DNA of 64,000 bases from Lysobacterales bacterium (GTDB taxonomy: Bacteria; Pseudomonadota; Gammaproteobacteria; Xanthomonadales; Xanthomonadaceae), in the NCBI GenBank assembly GCA_014946745.1, contig JADCRD010000001.1:1548427-1612426 (forward strand). Direction: 5' to 3'. Below are positions 56,153 through 64,000 of the stretch, one piece after another. The first letter of the stretch is position 1, and every line of letters starts with the position of its first letter. Under the pieces are notes generated by a model, which was given only the letters and a program-made list of their open reading frames with translations, was not told the origin of the DNA and made no database searches. A program made the position numbers and the translations under genes.

Positions 56153-58195
56153 TTACTGGACCTCGAAACCGTTGGCAAAGACCGCGTCGGGAATCACCGC
56201 CGAGGCCCCTGGCGCCAGAGTCTCGACTCGCACCGTGCTCGAGGTTCCGGGCTCTGCGATCCCGAGGAAGCCGCTTCCTGCCACCGGGCTCGCTGTGGTG
56301 GTGACCGAGAACCGGAACATCACACCCCAATTGAGCGGATTGACCGGCGCCGTTGCCGTGCCGCCGGCTTGCCAGACCAGATTGGCGCCCTCTCGCGTCG
56401 CCACCCAGTTGTTGGCGGTGTTCAGATCGCCATCGGCGAACTCGGTGGAAACCAGCAGCGCGCTCGGCGCGAAAGGCAGCTCGAACCGGTTGAACCCGTT
56501 GTTCCGGAGCACCCGAAGGTTGGGTTCGGCGCCCTGGGTCACCGCGCGTGCGAAGTCGAGGTTCATCACCGCGTAGTCGTAGCGGTACTGACCATTGCCC
56601 AGATCATTGACCCGCAGAGCGACCCGCAGATGCCCTTCGCTGGTCTTGATGTCAACGCTGCGCTCATTGGCTGCGGTGGTGTTGGGAGCGACCCAGCGCC
56701 CCAGGGCCGGCCCCAAGCGCAGGGGCGTGCCGTTCGCGCTGTTCCATGCGCTGCCGGTCCAGCTGAAGGTGATGGGGCGCGACTGCATCGTGTTGAGGAC
56801 ATTGACGTCGTCGCGAACGATGTACCAGGACTCGGCGAAGTAGGTCGCACCCGGGTTCTGCGAGCTGTCGATGAACTGCTCGATCACCGGCATCCGGAAG
56901 GCGTAGCTGTTGCAGTCGGCGCCGCCAACATTGGAGCAAGGTGCACTGGCATCCGGGCTGGCATTGCAGTCGGTGTCGTACACCGAGCCGCAGCGCCCCC
57001 ACTGACCCGAGTTCGGAATGATCTCGTTGCGTGGGCCAAGGTCGCCAATGGCGTCGTTGTTGCCGGTGCCGTAGGTATCGCCGCAGCCGCGCCCGAGAAT
57101 GTGGCCATTGCCCGGGTTGACGTCGCAGCCGGAGTTGATGGTCAGCCAGGCGTGCTTCACGCCTGAGCGCCCGACCTGCTCGATGCGTCCGCTGGCGTCG
57201 ATGCGGTAGAGGTTCCAGATGAGAAACGGGTGCTGATCGTTGTTGTAGGGCGCAAAGTTGCCGGTGAATTTGGTGTGCCAGGGAACGTCGGCGGCGTAGC
57301 GGACCGAGCTGGTGCCCAGCGGGTCACCTGGCACCGTCGCCAGCAAAGGGTTGGCGAGGTTCGATTCGTCGGCCGTGCCCGTGCCCCGGTTGTTCCTCAG
57401 GGTCGAGCTGGGCGTGAACACCACCAGACCGGCGTTTTGCCCCCCCGGGCCATCGGCGGCTGACTGTTTGCGGGTGTACTGCAGCGTGAAGAAATCCATA
57501 AAGACATCGGACTCGTACACCCCACCGTTTGGCGCAGGGCTGCCGTGCCAGCGCGAGCTGCCCTTGGGTGCCGCGACCACCGCGCCCGGCGTCGCGACGC
57601 GTGCGTACATCTCAAGCCCCGCAACCACCCACCCGGCGTAGGTCTCGTTGCCTAGAACAGCAGCTAGCCGGGGTGCGATACGGAGATCCATCGCCCGCAC
57701 GCTCATGAGCGGATCTTCGCCGCCCTCCAGCTTGTACATCAGGCGATCGATGTAGAACCAGGCTTGCCCGTCCGCACTGATCACGTCGAGCTGGAATGGG
57801 TTCTTCTCACTAGGGCGCAGCACAAGGTTGCTCAGATCGATATCGAGATCCTTTCCTGCGACCCGAAAGCCGCCGCGGGACTGCAGTCGACCGCCGGCGA
57901 AACCCTCGAAGTCGGAGGATTTCTCGACGCGGATCTCAAGCCCAGCGGCTTCGCGCAGCGCGATGCGCTCGATGTGCGGCTCATCGCCCACCTCCAGCCG
58001 GTCCTTGGCGGCGCTCACGGTGAACCCGAGATCCCCCATCAGGTCGCGGTTCCAATTGAAGCGCAGCTCGCCGCCCCAGACGGTCCACTGCTGGGCGGGC
58101 TGGACCGCGTCCACGTCGCCACTGGCGGCGACTGCCGTCGTCATTGGCGCGAGGGCCAGCGCAGCCAGAAGTGCCGCAGGAAGATGCTTGAACAT
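56153..58195 (-). CDS. exported protein of unknown function ending in FANGFEVQ
   Basis: 680 residues from MFKHLPAALLAALALAPMTT, a signal peptide ending near AVAAS; GGGGGT lies upstream. The mature protein is beta-rich and aromatic, with no recognised domain. Notable segments: WTVWGGELRFNWNRDLMGDL, GGVYESDVFMDFFTLQYTRK, and a cysteine-containing middle (SGCDVNPGNGHILGRGCGDTYG, WGRCGSVYDTDCNASP) that may hold disulfides or metal. The last residues DAVFANGFEVQ share FANGFE with the exported protein at 31073. It lies 118 bp downstream of the five-heme cytochrome gene on the same strand and may be expressed with it. Confidence 0.75.
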   Translation of the reverse strand: MFKHLPAALLAALALAPMTTAVAASGDVDAVQPAQQWTVWGGELRFNWNRDLMGDLGFTVSAAKDRLEVGDEPHIERIALREAAGLEIRVEKSSDFEGFAGGRLQSRGGFRVAGKDLDIDLSNLVLRPSEKNPFQLDVISADGQAWFYIDRLMYKLEGGEDPLMSVRAMDLRIAPRLAAVLGNETYAGWVVAGLEMYARVATPGAVVAAPKGSSRWHGSPAPNGGVYESDVFMDFFTLQYTRKQSAADGPGGQNAGLVVFTPSSTLRNNRGTGTADESNLANPLLATVPGDPLGTSSVRYAADVPWHTKFTGNFAPYNNDQHPFLIWNLYRIDASGRIEQVGRSGVKHAWLTINSGCDVNPGNGHILGRGCGDTYGTGNNDAIGDLGPRNEIIPNSGQWGRCGSVYDTDCNASPDASAPCSNVGGADCNSYAFRMPVIEQFIDSSQNPGATYFAESWYIVRDDVNVLNTMQSRPITFSWTGSAWNSANGTPLRLGPALGRWVAPNTTAANERSVDIKTSEGHLRVALRVNDLGNGQYRYDYAVMNLDFARAVTQGAEPNLRVLRNNGFNRFELPFAPSALLVSTEFADGDLNTANNWVATREGANLVWQAGGTATAPVNPLNWGVMFRFSVTTTASPVAGSGFLGIAEPGTSSTVRVETLAPGASAVIPDAVFANGFEVQ

Positions 58196-58313
58196 CGTTA
58201 CCCCCAAAACCGTAGGTTTGAACGCGCACCCTGTCCCTGTGCTGCGTTCGGGTGTGTGAAACCTCTCACGCCTCTGAACCGTGCCGCCGCGGATCCCGCG
58301 GCGACTCCGGAGA

Positions 58314-60179
58314 TCAGGGCACCTGCGCCGAAGCGCTTCTCATCAAGACCGGCGGCGACCTGCCGTACGCCGGGTTGGACCACAGTCCGTACAGGTAGGC
58401 ACCGCGACTCAGGTTCTGCGGACCCACGTCAAACGGCCGCCCCGGCCCACCCGCACACATCTGGTTCTCGCCCTGGAAGCCGCGTTCGACGGCCTGATTG
58501 CGAAGGAACTCGATGTACTCCTTGCTGGAAATCTGGAAGTGCAGCCGCGCCTGCACCGTCAGCGGACCGCTGACGCCCGCGATCGGCACGCTGTAGCGGG
58601 CCACATCGACGTTCCGCAAGCGGTTGGAACCGGGGCGCTCGGGCGGATAGACCGCGCCGACGGGGGCGATCTCAAGGTCGTCACCGCCAGTGAAGCCGAG
58701 CGGCGGAATGCGATTGTCCTTGGCCACGCAGTTGTTCAGCACGAAGTGGAAGCTCGCCCTGCCCTGTCCGTCGGCGATGCGACAGCTGCCGGCAGCGGCG
58801 TCCCAGATACCCTGCTTGATCTCGTAGACGCGAGTCTGCGCATCGCGCTGCAGCTCGCCGGTCGCCGGATCCCAGCTGCCGTTGCGGTAGACGGTGGCGC
58901 CCTGGGCATTGCGCACTTCCAGTTCGATCCACATGCGCCGGCCTTCCGAGTAGCCCGTGGGCAGCTTGTGGCCTGACAGGTTGGTGACTTCGACTTCCAC
59001 GTCCAGCGTCTGCCCGCCGGGTGAGCGCTGGCCGCGCGCCGACAGCAGCGCGGTGCGCTGAGTGAGGAGTTGCGTCGACCACAGGATGGCCTGATCAAAG
59101 GCCTCGTCGTAACCCAAGCCCGGGAATTCGCCCTTGAGGATCTTCGGCACCCAGGTGTTGGCGCCCGAGAAGTTGTGCACGGACAGCTTGCCGTTGCGGT
59201 TGGGGCCAAAGAAGCAGCCCAGAAACTGCTCCTCTGGATTGTCGCTGCGCGCGGTTTCCATGTGGCAGTCCTGGCAGGTCTGCTGTTGCTTGACCGAGAT
59301 GCCGGGCTGATTGCGGATGGGCGCGGCTTCGACACCGTCGGCGAACAATGCGGTGCCGTAGTCACTCTTGCGCCATTCGCTGTAGGTGCGCTCGATCGGG
59401 AAGGCGATGCCCGTGTCCACACCCGCCGAGCTGATCAGCGTGCGCAAGGGCACGCCGTTGTTGAGCGGCGAGGTGACGTCGTGGCAGCTGCCGCACATCT
59501 CGCTGCTGGATAGATGGGCCGACTGCTTCCAGGGATGGGGCGGCGGCGAGGTGCCCTCGCGCAGGTAGTCGTAAGGGCCGGCGCGACAGGGCCCGCTGCC
59601 GCCATTGGCGCAGGCCACGTCGTCCAGCCAGACGTCGCCGCTTTCGAGGTAGTTGGGCTCGCCGTTGGGCCCATTCGGCTCAGCGCGGTGGCAGTAGTGG
59701 CAGCCGACACCGGCGTAATCATTGCCGAAGCCCGGAACGTCATCGTGCTTGCCCTGGAGAAGGCAGCCGTTGGTGCCATTGACGCGCGTACCGGCGGCGG
59801 TCTTGCTGACGCGGCCGGCAAACCAGCCCTCCGGGACGTGGCAGCGAAGGCACCAGTCGCCCACGCCGGGCACGCCGATGCTCTCTCCATCCGCATTGGC
59901 GACGTCCAGCGCTGCCCAGAACACCGGGTCGCGGCCGGCGTTGGCCATCATCGAGCCCTTCCAGCTGGTGGCCGGGTAGTGGAACTCGATGGTGCCGCCG
60001 GCATGGCAGCCCATGCAGTTGCCCGAGGTTTCGATGGGATGCACCAGCCCCGGCTGCGAGCCCCGCGCCGTCAGGTCAGGCAGCAGCCCTCCCGCATAGA
60101 CCGCGAGCCCGGACGCCAACCCCACCAGCAGCGCCAGTGCGCCGCCCCATCGCTTGCTTGCCCGCACGCCTTCCCCCAC
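58314..60179 (-). CDS. five-heme c-type cytochrome, exported
   Basis: About 621 residues. Five CxxCH heme-binding motifs at about residues 55 (CMGCH), 110 (CLRCH), 160 (CHYCH), 229 (CGSCH) and 302 (CQDCH). An N-terminal hydrophobic segment (GGALALLVGLASGLAVYAG) exports or anchors it. The C-terminal half (about 360-600) has no heme motif; it is beta-rich (VEVEVTNLSGHKLPTGYSEG). GHKLPTG is common in multiheme cytochromes of this type. The start is uncertain: GTG at 60179 or at 60167. It would be an electron carrier or periplasmic redox enzyme; the substrate is unknown. The FANGFE protein gene follows. Confidence 0.85.
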   Translation of the reverse strand: MGEGVRASKRWGGALALLVGLASGLAVYAGGLLPDLTARGSQPGLVHPIETSGNCMGCHAGGTIEFHYPATSWKGSMMANAGRDPVFWAALDVANADGESIGVPGVGDWCLRCHVPEGWFAGRVSKTAAGTRVNGTNGCLLQGKHDDVPGFGNDYAGVGCHYCHRAEPNGPNGEPNYLESGDVWLDDVACANGGSGPCRAGPYDYLREGTSPPPHPWKQSAHLSSSEMCGSCHDVTSPLNNGVPLRTLISSAGVDTGIAFPIERTYSEWRKSDYGTALFADGVEAAPIRNQPGISVKQQQTCQDCHMETARSDNPEEQFLGCFFGPNRNGKLSVHNFSGANTWVPKILKGEFPGLGYDEAFDQAILWSTQLLTQRTALLSARGQRSPGGQTLDVEVEVTNLSGHKLPTGYSEGRRMWIELEVRNAQGATVYRNGSWDPATGELQRDAQTRVYEIKQGIWDAAAGSCRIADGQGRASFHFVLNNCVAKDNRIPPLGFTGGDDLEIAPVGAVYPPERPGSNRLRNVDVARYSVPIAGVSGPLTVQARLHFQISSKEYIEFLRNQAVERGFQGENQMCAGGPGRPFDVGPQNLSRGAYLYGLWSNPAYGRSPPVLMRSASAQVP

Positions 60180-60184
60180 GGAAG

Positions 60185-60208
60185 GACGGCGCCCTGCGGG
60201 GCGCCGTC
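60185..60208 (-). terminator. hairpin between clpA and the cytochrome gene
   Basis: Arms GACGGCGCCC (60185-60194) and GGGCGCCGTC (60199-60208). It lies about 120 bp past the clpA stop on the minus strand, without a good T-tract; probably a terminator or stabilising stem. Confidence 0.5.
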
Positions 60209-60330
60209 TGTCAAGAATCCGTCGAGGTTATGCGCGAAAACCGGACAGAGCAACAAGCCAGTCGCTAGTCCAGCCGACTCGCGGGCGTCGAAGAGAGCCC
60301 GCGCGCGGCATTTGCGAACCCAGTCGCGGT

Positions 60331-62604
60331 TTACTCCACGGTGCTGAGCTCGCTCTGGAGCTCTTCGGCCGACTCCACCGCCAGCTTGCCCTCGCGCACC
60401 ACCACGGTGACCCGCCCGCCATTGACCAGCTTGCCGAACAGCAGCTCGTCGGCCAGCGGGCGCTTGACCTGATCCTGGATGACGCGGGCCATCGGGCGTG
60501 CGCCCATCTGCGGATCGAAGCCGTTCTGGGCCAGCCAGCGCCGGGCCTCCGGCTCGACGTTGAGGGCCACGTGTTTCTCCTGCAGCTGGGTTTCGAGTTC
60601 GATGATGAACTTGTCGACCACGCGCAGGATGTGGTCGAAGTCCAGCCCGCCGAACTGCACCACGGCATCGAGGCGGTTGCGGAACTCCGGCGAGAAGCTC
60701 TTGCGGATGACTTCCATCGCGTCCGTCGCGTGGTTCTGTTCGACGAAACCGATGCTGCGGCGCGCCGCCTGGGCGGCACCGGCATTGGTGGTCATCACCA
60801 GGATCACGTTGCGGAAGTTGGCTTCGCGGCCATTGGTGTCGGTGAGCGTGCCGCGGTCCATCACCTGCAGAAGGATGTTGAAGACGTCCGGGTGGGCCTT
60901 TTCGATCTCATCCAGCAGCAGCACGCAGTGCGGCGTCTTGACGATCTTCTCGGTGAGCAGCCCGCCCTGGTCAAAGCCCACATAGCCCGGAGGTGCGCCG
61001 ATCAGGCGGCTGACCGAATGGGCTTCCATGTACTCCGACATGTCGAAGCGCACCAGCTCGATACCGAGCTGCATCGCCAGCTGACGGGTGACTTCGGTCT
61101 TGCCGACGCCGGTAGGGCCCGCGAACAGGAAGCTGCCGATCGGCTTGTCGGGGTTGGCGAGGCCCGAGCGCGCCATCTTGATGGCAGAGGCCAGGGTATC
61201 GATGGCCTCGTCCTGGCCGAACACCACCATCTTCAGGTTGCGATCGAGGTTGCGCAGCACATCGCGATCGGACGCCGAGACCTGCTTGGCGGGGATGCGT
61301 GCCATGCGAGCGACGATGTACTCGATCTCGGCGACGTCGATGATCGCCTTGCGCTTGTCCTCGGGCAGCAGGCGCTGACGCGCGCCGGCCTCGTCAATGA
61401 CGTCGATGGCCTTGTCAGGCAGCAGACGGTCGCCGATGTGCTTGACCGAGAGATCGACAGCGGCCTGCAGGGCTTCGCCGAGGTATTCGACCCGGTGATG
61501 CTCCTCGAACTTGGTCTTGAGGCCGTTCAGGATGGCAACGGCGTCCGCCACCGACGGCTCGACGATGTCGATCTTCTGGAAGCGCCGCGCCAGCGCGCGG
61601 TCCTTCTCGAACACGCCACGGTATTCCTGGAACGTGGTCGAGCCAATGCAGCGCAGCTCGCCTGAGGCCAGCACCGGCTTGATCAGATTCGAAGCATCCA
61701 TAGTGCCGCCGGAGGCCGACCCGGCGCCGATGATGGTGTGGATCTCGTCGATGAACAGCACGGCGCCCGGCTCTTTCTTGAGCTGTGCCAGCACGGCTTT
61801 CAGGCGCTTCTCGAAGTCGCCGCGGTACTTGGTGCCCGCCACCAGCGCGCCGAGATCCAGCGCGTAGATGGTCGCGTCCGCCAACACCTCGGGCACTTCG
61901 CCGTCGACGATGCGCTTGGCCAAGCCTTCCGCCAGGGCCGTTTTGCCGACGCCGGCCTCGCCGACCAGCAGCGGGTTGTTCTTGCGGCGGCGGCAGAGCA
62001 CCTGGATCACGCGCTCGATCTCCTCGGCGCGTCCGATCAGCGGGTCGATCTTGCCCGCCTTGGCCTGCTCGTTCAGGTTGCTGGCGTACTCCGACAGCGG
62101 ATTGGCCTTGCCCTCCTCGCCCTCGCCTTCCTTCTGCGCCTCGGGCTCGGCCGGCTTGACCTGTTCGCTGCTGAGCTTGGCCACGCCGTGGCTGATGTAG
62201 TTGACGACATCCAGACGGCTGATTTCCTGCTGACCAAGGAAATAGACGGCGTGGCTGTCCTTCTCGCCGAAGATGGCGACCAGTACGTTGGCGCCAGTGA
62301 CTTCTTTCCGGCCCGACGACTGGACGTGATACACCGCGCGCTGCAGCACGCGCTGGAATCCGAGCGTCGGCTGGGTATCGCGGGTATCGTCCGCGGCCAA
62401 CACCGGCACGGTCTCGCTGATGATGTTGCGCAGTTCCTGACCCAGCCGGGTGAGGTCGGCGCCGCAGGCGCGCAGCACGGCCACGGCGGACGGATTTTCG
62501 AGCAGCGACAGCAGCAGGTGCTCGACCGTCATGAACTCATGACGCGCCTCGCGGGCCTGCTTGTAGCACTGGCCGATGCTGAACTCGAGATCTTTGCTGA
62601 ACAT
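60331..62604 (-). CDS. clpA: ATP-dependent Clp protease ATP-binding subunit ClpA
   Basis: Hexameric unfoldase that feeds ClpP; 757 residues. N-domain [31 protein letters not shown] in outline, D1 Walker [17 protein letters not shown]2 Walker [16 protein letters not shown], and [18 protein letters not shown]. The linker between N-domain and D1 is acidic ([13 protein letters not shown]). It lies 79 bp downstream of clpS on the same strand, the usual order. Confidence 0.97.
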   Translation of the reverse strand: MFSKDLEFSIGQCYKQAREARHEFMTVEHLLLSLLENPSAVAVLRACGADLTRLGQELRNIISETVPVLAADDTRDTQPTLGFQRVLQRAVYHVQSSGRKEVTGANVLVAIFGEKDSHAVYFLGQQEISRLDVVNYISHGVAKLSSEQVKPAEPEAQKEGEGEEGKANPLSEYASNLNEQAKAGKIDPLIGRAEEIERVIQVLCRRRKNNPLLVGEAGVGKTALAEGLAKRIVDGEVPEVLADATIYALDLGALVAGTKYRGDFEKRLKAVLAQLKKEPGAVLFIDEIHTIIGAGSASGGTMDASNLIKPVLASGELRCIGSTTFQEYRGVFEKDRALARRFQKIDIVEPSVADAVAILNGLKTKFEEHHRVEYLGEALQAAVDLSVKHIGDRLLPDKAIDVIDEAGARQRLLPEDKRKAIIDVAEIEYIVARMARIPAKQVSASDRDVLRNLDRNLKMVVFGQDEAIDTLASAIKMARSGLANPDKPIGSFLFAGPTGVGKTEVTRQLAMQLGIELVRFDMSEYMEAHSVSRLIGAPPGYVGFDQGGLLTEKIVKTPHCVLLLDEIEKAHPDVFNILLQVMDRGTLTDTNGREANFRNVILVMTTNAGAAQAARRSIGFVEQNHATDAMEVIRKSFSPEFRNRLDAVVQFGGLDFDHILRVVDKFIIELETQLQEKHVALNVEPEARRWLAQNGFDPQMGARPMARVIQDQVKRPLADELLFGKLVNGGRVTVVVREGKLAVESAEELQSELSTVE

Positions 62605-62683
62605 GCCGGGCTCCTTGCGCCTGACGGATATCGCGACTGCCGCTGCCTGCCGGTGCCATCACCGGCGGGCGTGGATTGCACTC

Positions 62684-63079
62684 TTACGCCTTTTCCATAC
62701 TGCACAGCAGCGGATGCTGATGTGAGCGCGCGAATTCATTCACCTGTTGCACCTTGGTTTCCGCCACTTCGCGTGTATACACCCCGCAGACGCCCTTGCC
62801 GCGGGTATGCACGTGGAGCATGACTTGGGTGGCACGCTCGATGTTGAGGCCGAAGAACACCTGCAAGACTTCGACCACGAAATCCATTGGCGTGTAGTCG
62901 TCGTTCAGCAGGACCACTTGGTACAGCGGCGGGCGAATGACTTCCGGCCGCGCCTCCTCCACCGCCAGGCCGCGCTGCTGGGCGTCTTCCGGGGCGCCGT
63001 CCGGGTCGCCGGCCATCCGCGGAGACTGAGCCACAAAGGGCGTTGGGAGACTGTGTCGGAAGTCAGGCAGTTCGGTCAT
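62684..63079 (-). CDS. clpS: ClpS adaptor of ClpA
   Basis: N-degron adaptor; 131 residues with a longer than usual, variable N-terminal extension. The core reads [23 protein letters not shown], then [27 protein letters not shown] in outline, including the His/Asp region that binds N-terminal hydrophobic residues. It works with Aat encoded 7 kb away. Confidence 0.96.
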   Translation of the reverse strand: MTELPDFRHSLPTPFVAQSPRMAGDPDGAPEDAQQRGLAVEEARPEVIRPPLYQVVLLNDDYTPMDFVVEVLQVFFGLNIERATQVMLHVHTRGKGVCGVYTREVAETKVQQVNEFARSHQHPLLCSMEKA

Positions 63080-63230
63080 GGCGTGCTATGTGGTTGCGCT
63101 GCGGCCAGTTGCAAGAGCCGCGCTAGGCCGCAGTCTGGATGGCGATGCGTCGAACAGGCCAAGACCTGTTGCGAGGCGCGCGCTGCGGCCTGTTGTAAAG
63201 TTCCGCCTCTTTGCCAGCCGGCGTGGTCTT

Positions 63231-63692
63231 GTGCCCAAGAGCGACACCCAGTTCAACCCGGACATCACCGTGGCCTGCGTCATCGTACGCGAGGGGCGCT
63301 TCCTGCTGGTGGAGGAAGACGTCCGCGGCCGGCTCGTGCTGAACCAGCCCGCCGGCCATCTGGAGCCGGGCGAAGGCCTGATCGAGGCCGCAGCCCGCGA
63401 GGCGCTGGAGGAAACCGGCTGGCAGGTGCGCGCGCAGTGCTTCATCGGCAGTTATCTGTGGCGGGCCGATACGGGCAAGACCTACATCCGCTTCGCCTTC
63501 GGCGCCGAGGCCCTGAGCCACGACCCCGCGCAACCGCTGGATCGCGGCATCACCCGCTGCCTGTGGCTCACCCCCGCCGAGATCGACGCGGAGGCCGAAC
63601 GTCTGCGCAGCCCGCTGGTGCGGTCGGTGGTTGGCGACTACCTGGCCGGGCAGCGGGCGCCGCTGCACCACGTGCGTCACGTCGTCGACTGA
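63231..63692 (+). CDS. nudJ: Nudix hydrolase, NudJ-like
   Basis: Phosphatase of nucleotides or thiamin pyrophosphate intermediates; 153 residues from GTG at 63231 (MPKSDTQFNPDITVACVIV). The start is inferred: the open frame runs further upstream but has no homology, and no strong ribosome site is seen. The Nudix box has G-x5-E-x7-REALEETGW (GHLEPGEG ... AAREALEETGW). It ends six bases before mnmA, the same neighbour as in E. coli, which supports the NudJ name. Confidence 0.88.
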   Translation: MPKSDTQFNPDITVACVIVREGRFLLVEEDVRGRLVLNQPAGHLEPGEGLIEAAAREALEETGWQVRAQCFIGSYLWRADTGKTYIRFAFGAEALSHDPAQPLDRGITRCLWLTPAEIDAEAERLRSPLVRSVVGDYLAGQRAPLHHVRHVVD

Positions 63693-63698
63693 AGCCGC

Positions 63699-64000
63699 AT
63701 GGGGACGGGCAGCGTCATCGTCGGCATGTCCGGGGGCGTCGACTCTTCGGTCGCGGCCCTGCTGCTGCAGCGGGCGGGCACGCCGATCGAAGGCCTGTTC
63801 ATGCAGAACTGGGAGGAAGATGCGCGCGAAGACGGCTGTCGTGCGGAAGAAGACCGCAAAGACGCCATCGCGGTCTGCGGGCGGCTGGGCATCCGCTGCC
63901 ATACGCGCAACTTCGCCGCCGAATACTGGGATGGCGTGTTCGCTCACTTCGTCGCCGAATACCGCGCCGGGCGCACGCCCAATCCGGACGTGCTCTGCAA
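63699..64000 (+). CDS. mnmA: tRNA-specific 2-thiouridylase MnmA, 5' end only
   Basis: Adds sulfur to U34 of tRNA-Glu, -Gln and -Lys. 100 codons are visible, then the window ends. [26 protein letters not shown] contains the PP-loop [10 protein letters not shown] (quoted in outline), followed by [16 protein letters not shown] and the conserved [10 protein letters not shown] at the edge, whose Cys is one of the two catalytic cysteines. Start at ATG 63699, six bases after the Nudix stop. Confidence 0.95.
   Translation, partial: MGTGSVIVGMSGGVDSSVAALLLQRAGTPIEGLFMQNWEEDAREDGCRAEEDRKDAIAVCGRLGIRCHTRNFAAEYWDGVFAHFVAEYRAGRTPNPDVLC

Overview
The window looks like a chromosomal segment of a high-GC gammaproteobacterium of the Xanthomonadales (Lysobacteraceae or Rhodanobacteraceae type). 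The indications are the linked NagP / LacI / NagB-II / NagA / TonB-receptor set, the rpsF-rpsR-rplI-dnaB-alr order, the ftsK-lolA order, DUF1249 and PpsR proteins, and intergenic GGGATTC-type heptamer repeats. Assignment is by gene content and style only; no database search was possible. There is no prophage, CRISPR array, restriction or toxin system, or transposase gene.

Left part (1-14300): a chitin / N-acetylglucosamine utilisation locus. It holds a GH20 hexosaminidase lipoprotein (cut by the window edge), a TonB-dependent receptor, a FucP/NagP-type permease, a LacI-type regulator, a copper LPMO (AA10) with extra binding modules, a multi-domain GH18 chitinase, a SIS-type GlcN6P deaminase and a GlcNAc6P deacetylase. 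Secreted enzymes would cut chitin, the receptor and permease would import products, and NagA plus NagB-II would feed fructose-6-phosphate to glycolysis. A GlcNAc kinase is not in view. A LacI-type operator lies between receptor and permease. A CRP-like site, an inverted repeat and a direct repeat lie between chitinase and deaminase.

14300-30300: housekeeping block. tRNA-Glu and tRNA-Ala, DUF1249, divergent ppsR/ppsA, a diiron-type metallo-beta-lactamase-fold protein, alr-dnaB-rplI-rpsR-rpsF on the minus strand, an IscA-type protein, asnS with two small genes, a lipoprotein with a formylglycine-generating-enzyme-like domain, rnd and tRNA-Ala(CGC).

30300-38550: a gene block bracketed by tRNA-Ala(CGC) and tRNA-Arg(CCT), with no housekeeping genes. 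It contains an exported beta-helix-like protein ending in FANGFENGG, a TPR-PAS membrane sensor with an uncharacterised C-terminal domain, a small exported protein and an S8 protease with a threefold repeated tail. It also carries one of two copies of a MITE-like element.

38700-64000: aldehyde dehydrogenase, pyrD-murB-DMT transporter, a two-FHA membrane protein, a PHA-system protein, leucine dehydrogenase plus isovaleryl-CoA dehydrogenase, lolA, a thioredoxin-like lipoprotein, ftsK, trxB, a FemAB/GNAT-like protein, aat, infA, a five-heme cytochrome next to a second FANGFE-ending exported protein, clpA/clpS, a Nudix hydrolase and the start of mnmA.

Most unusual material: two otherwise unrelated exported proteins sharing a C-terminal FANGFE tag; three or four copies of a dispersed ~160 bp intergenic repeat; two copies of a 157-160 bp MITE-like element; and heptamer repeats arranged as a large inverted pair.
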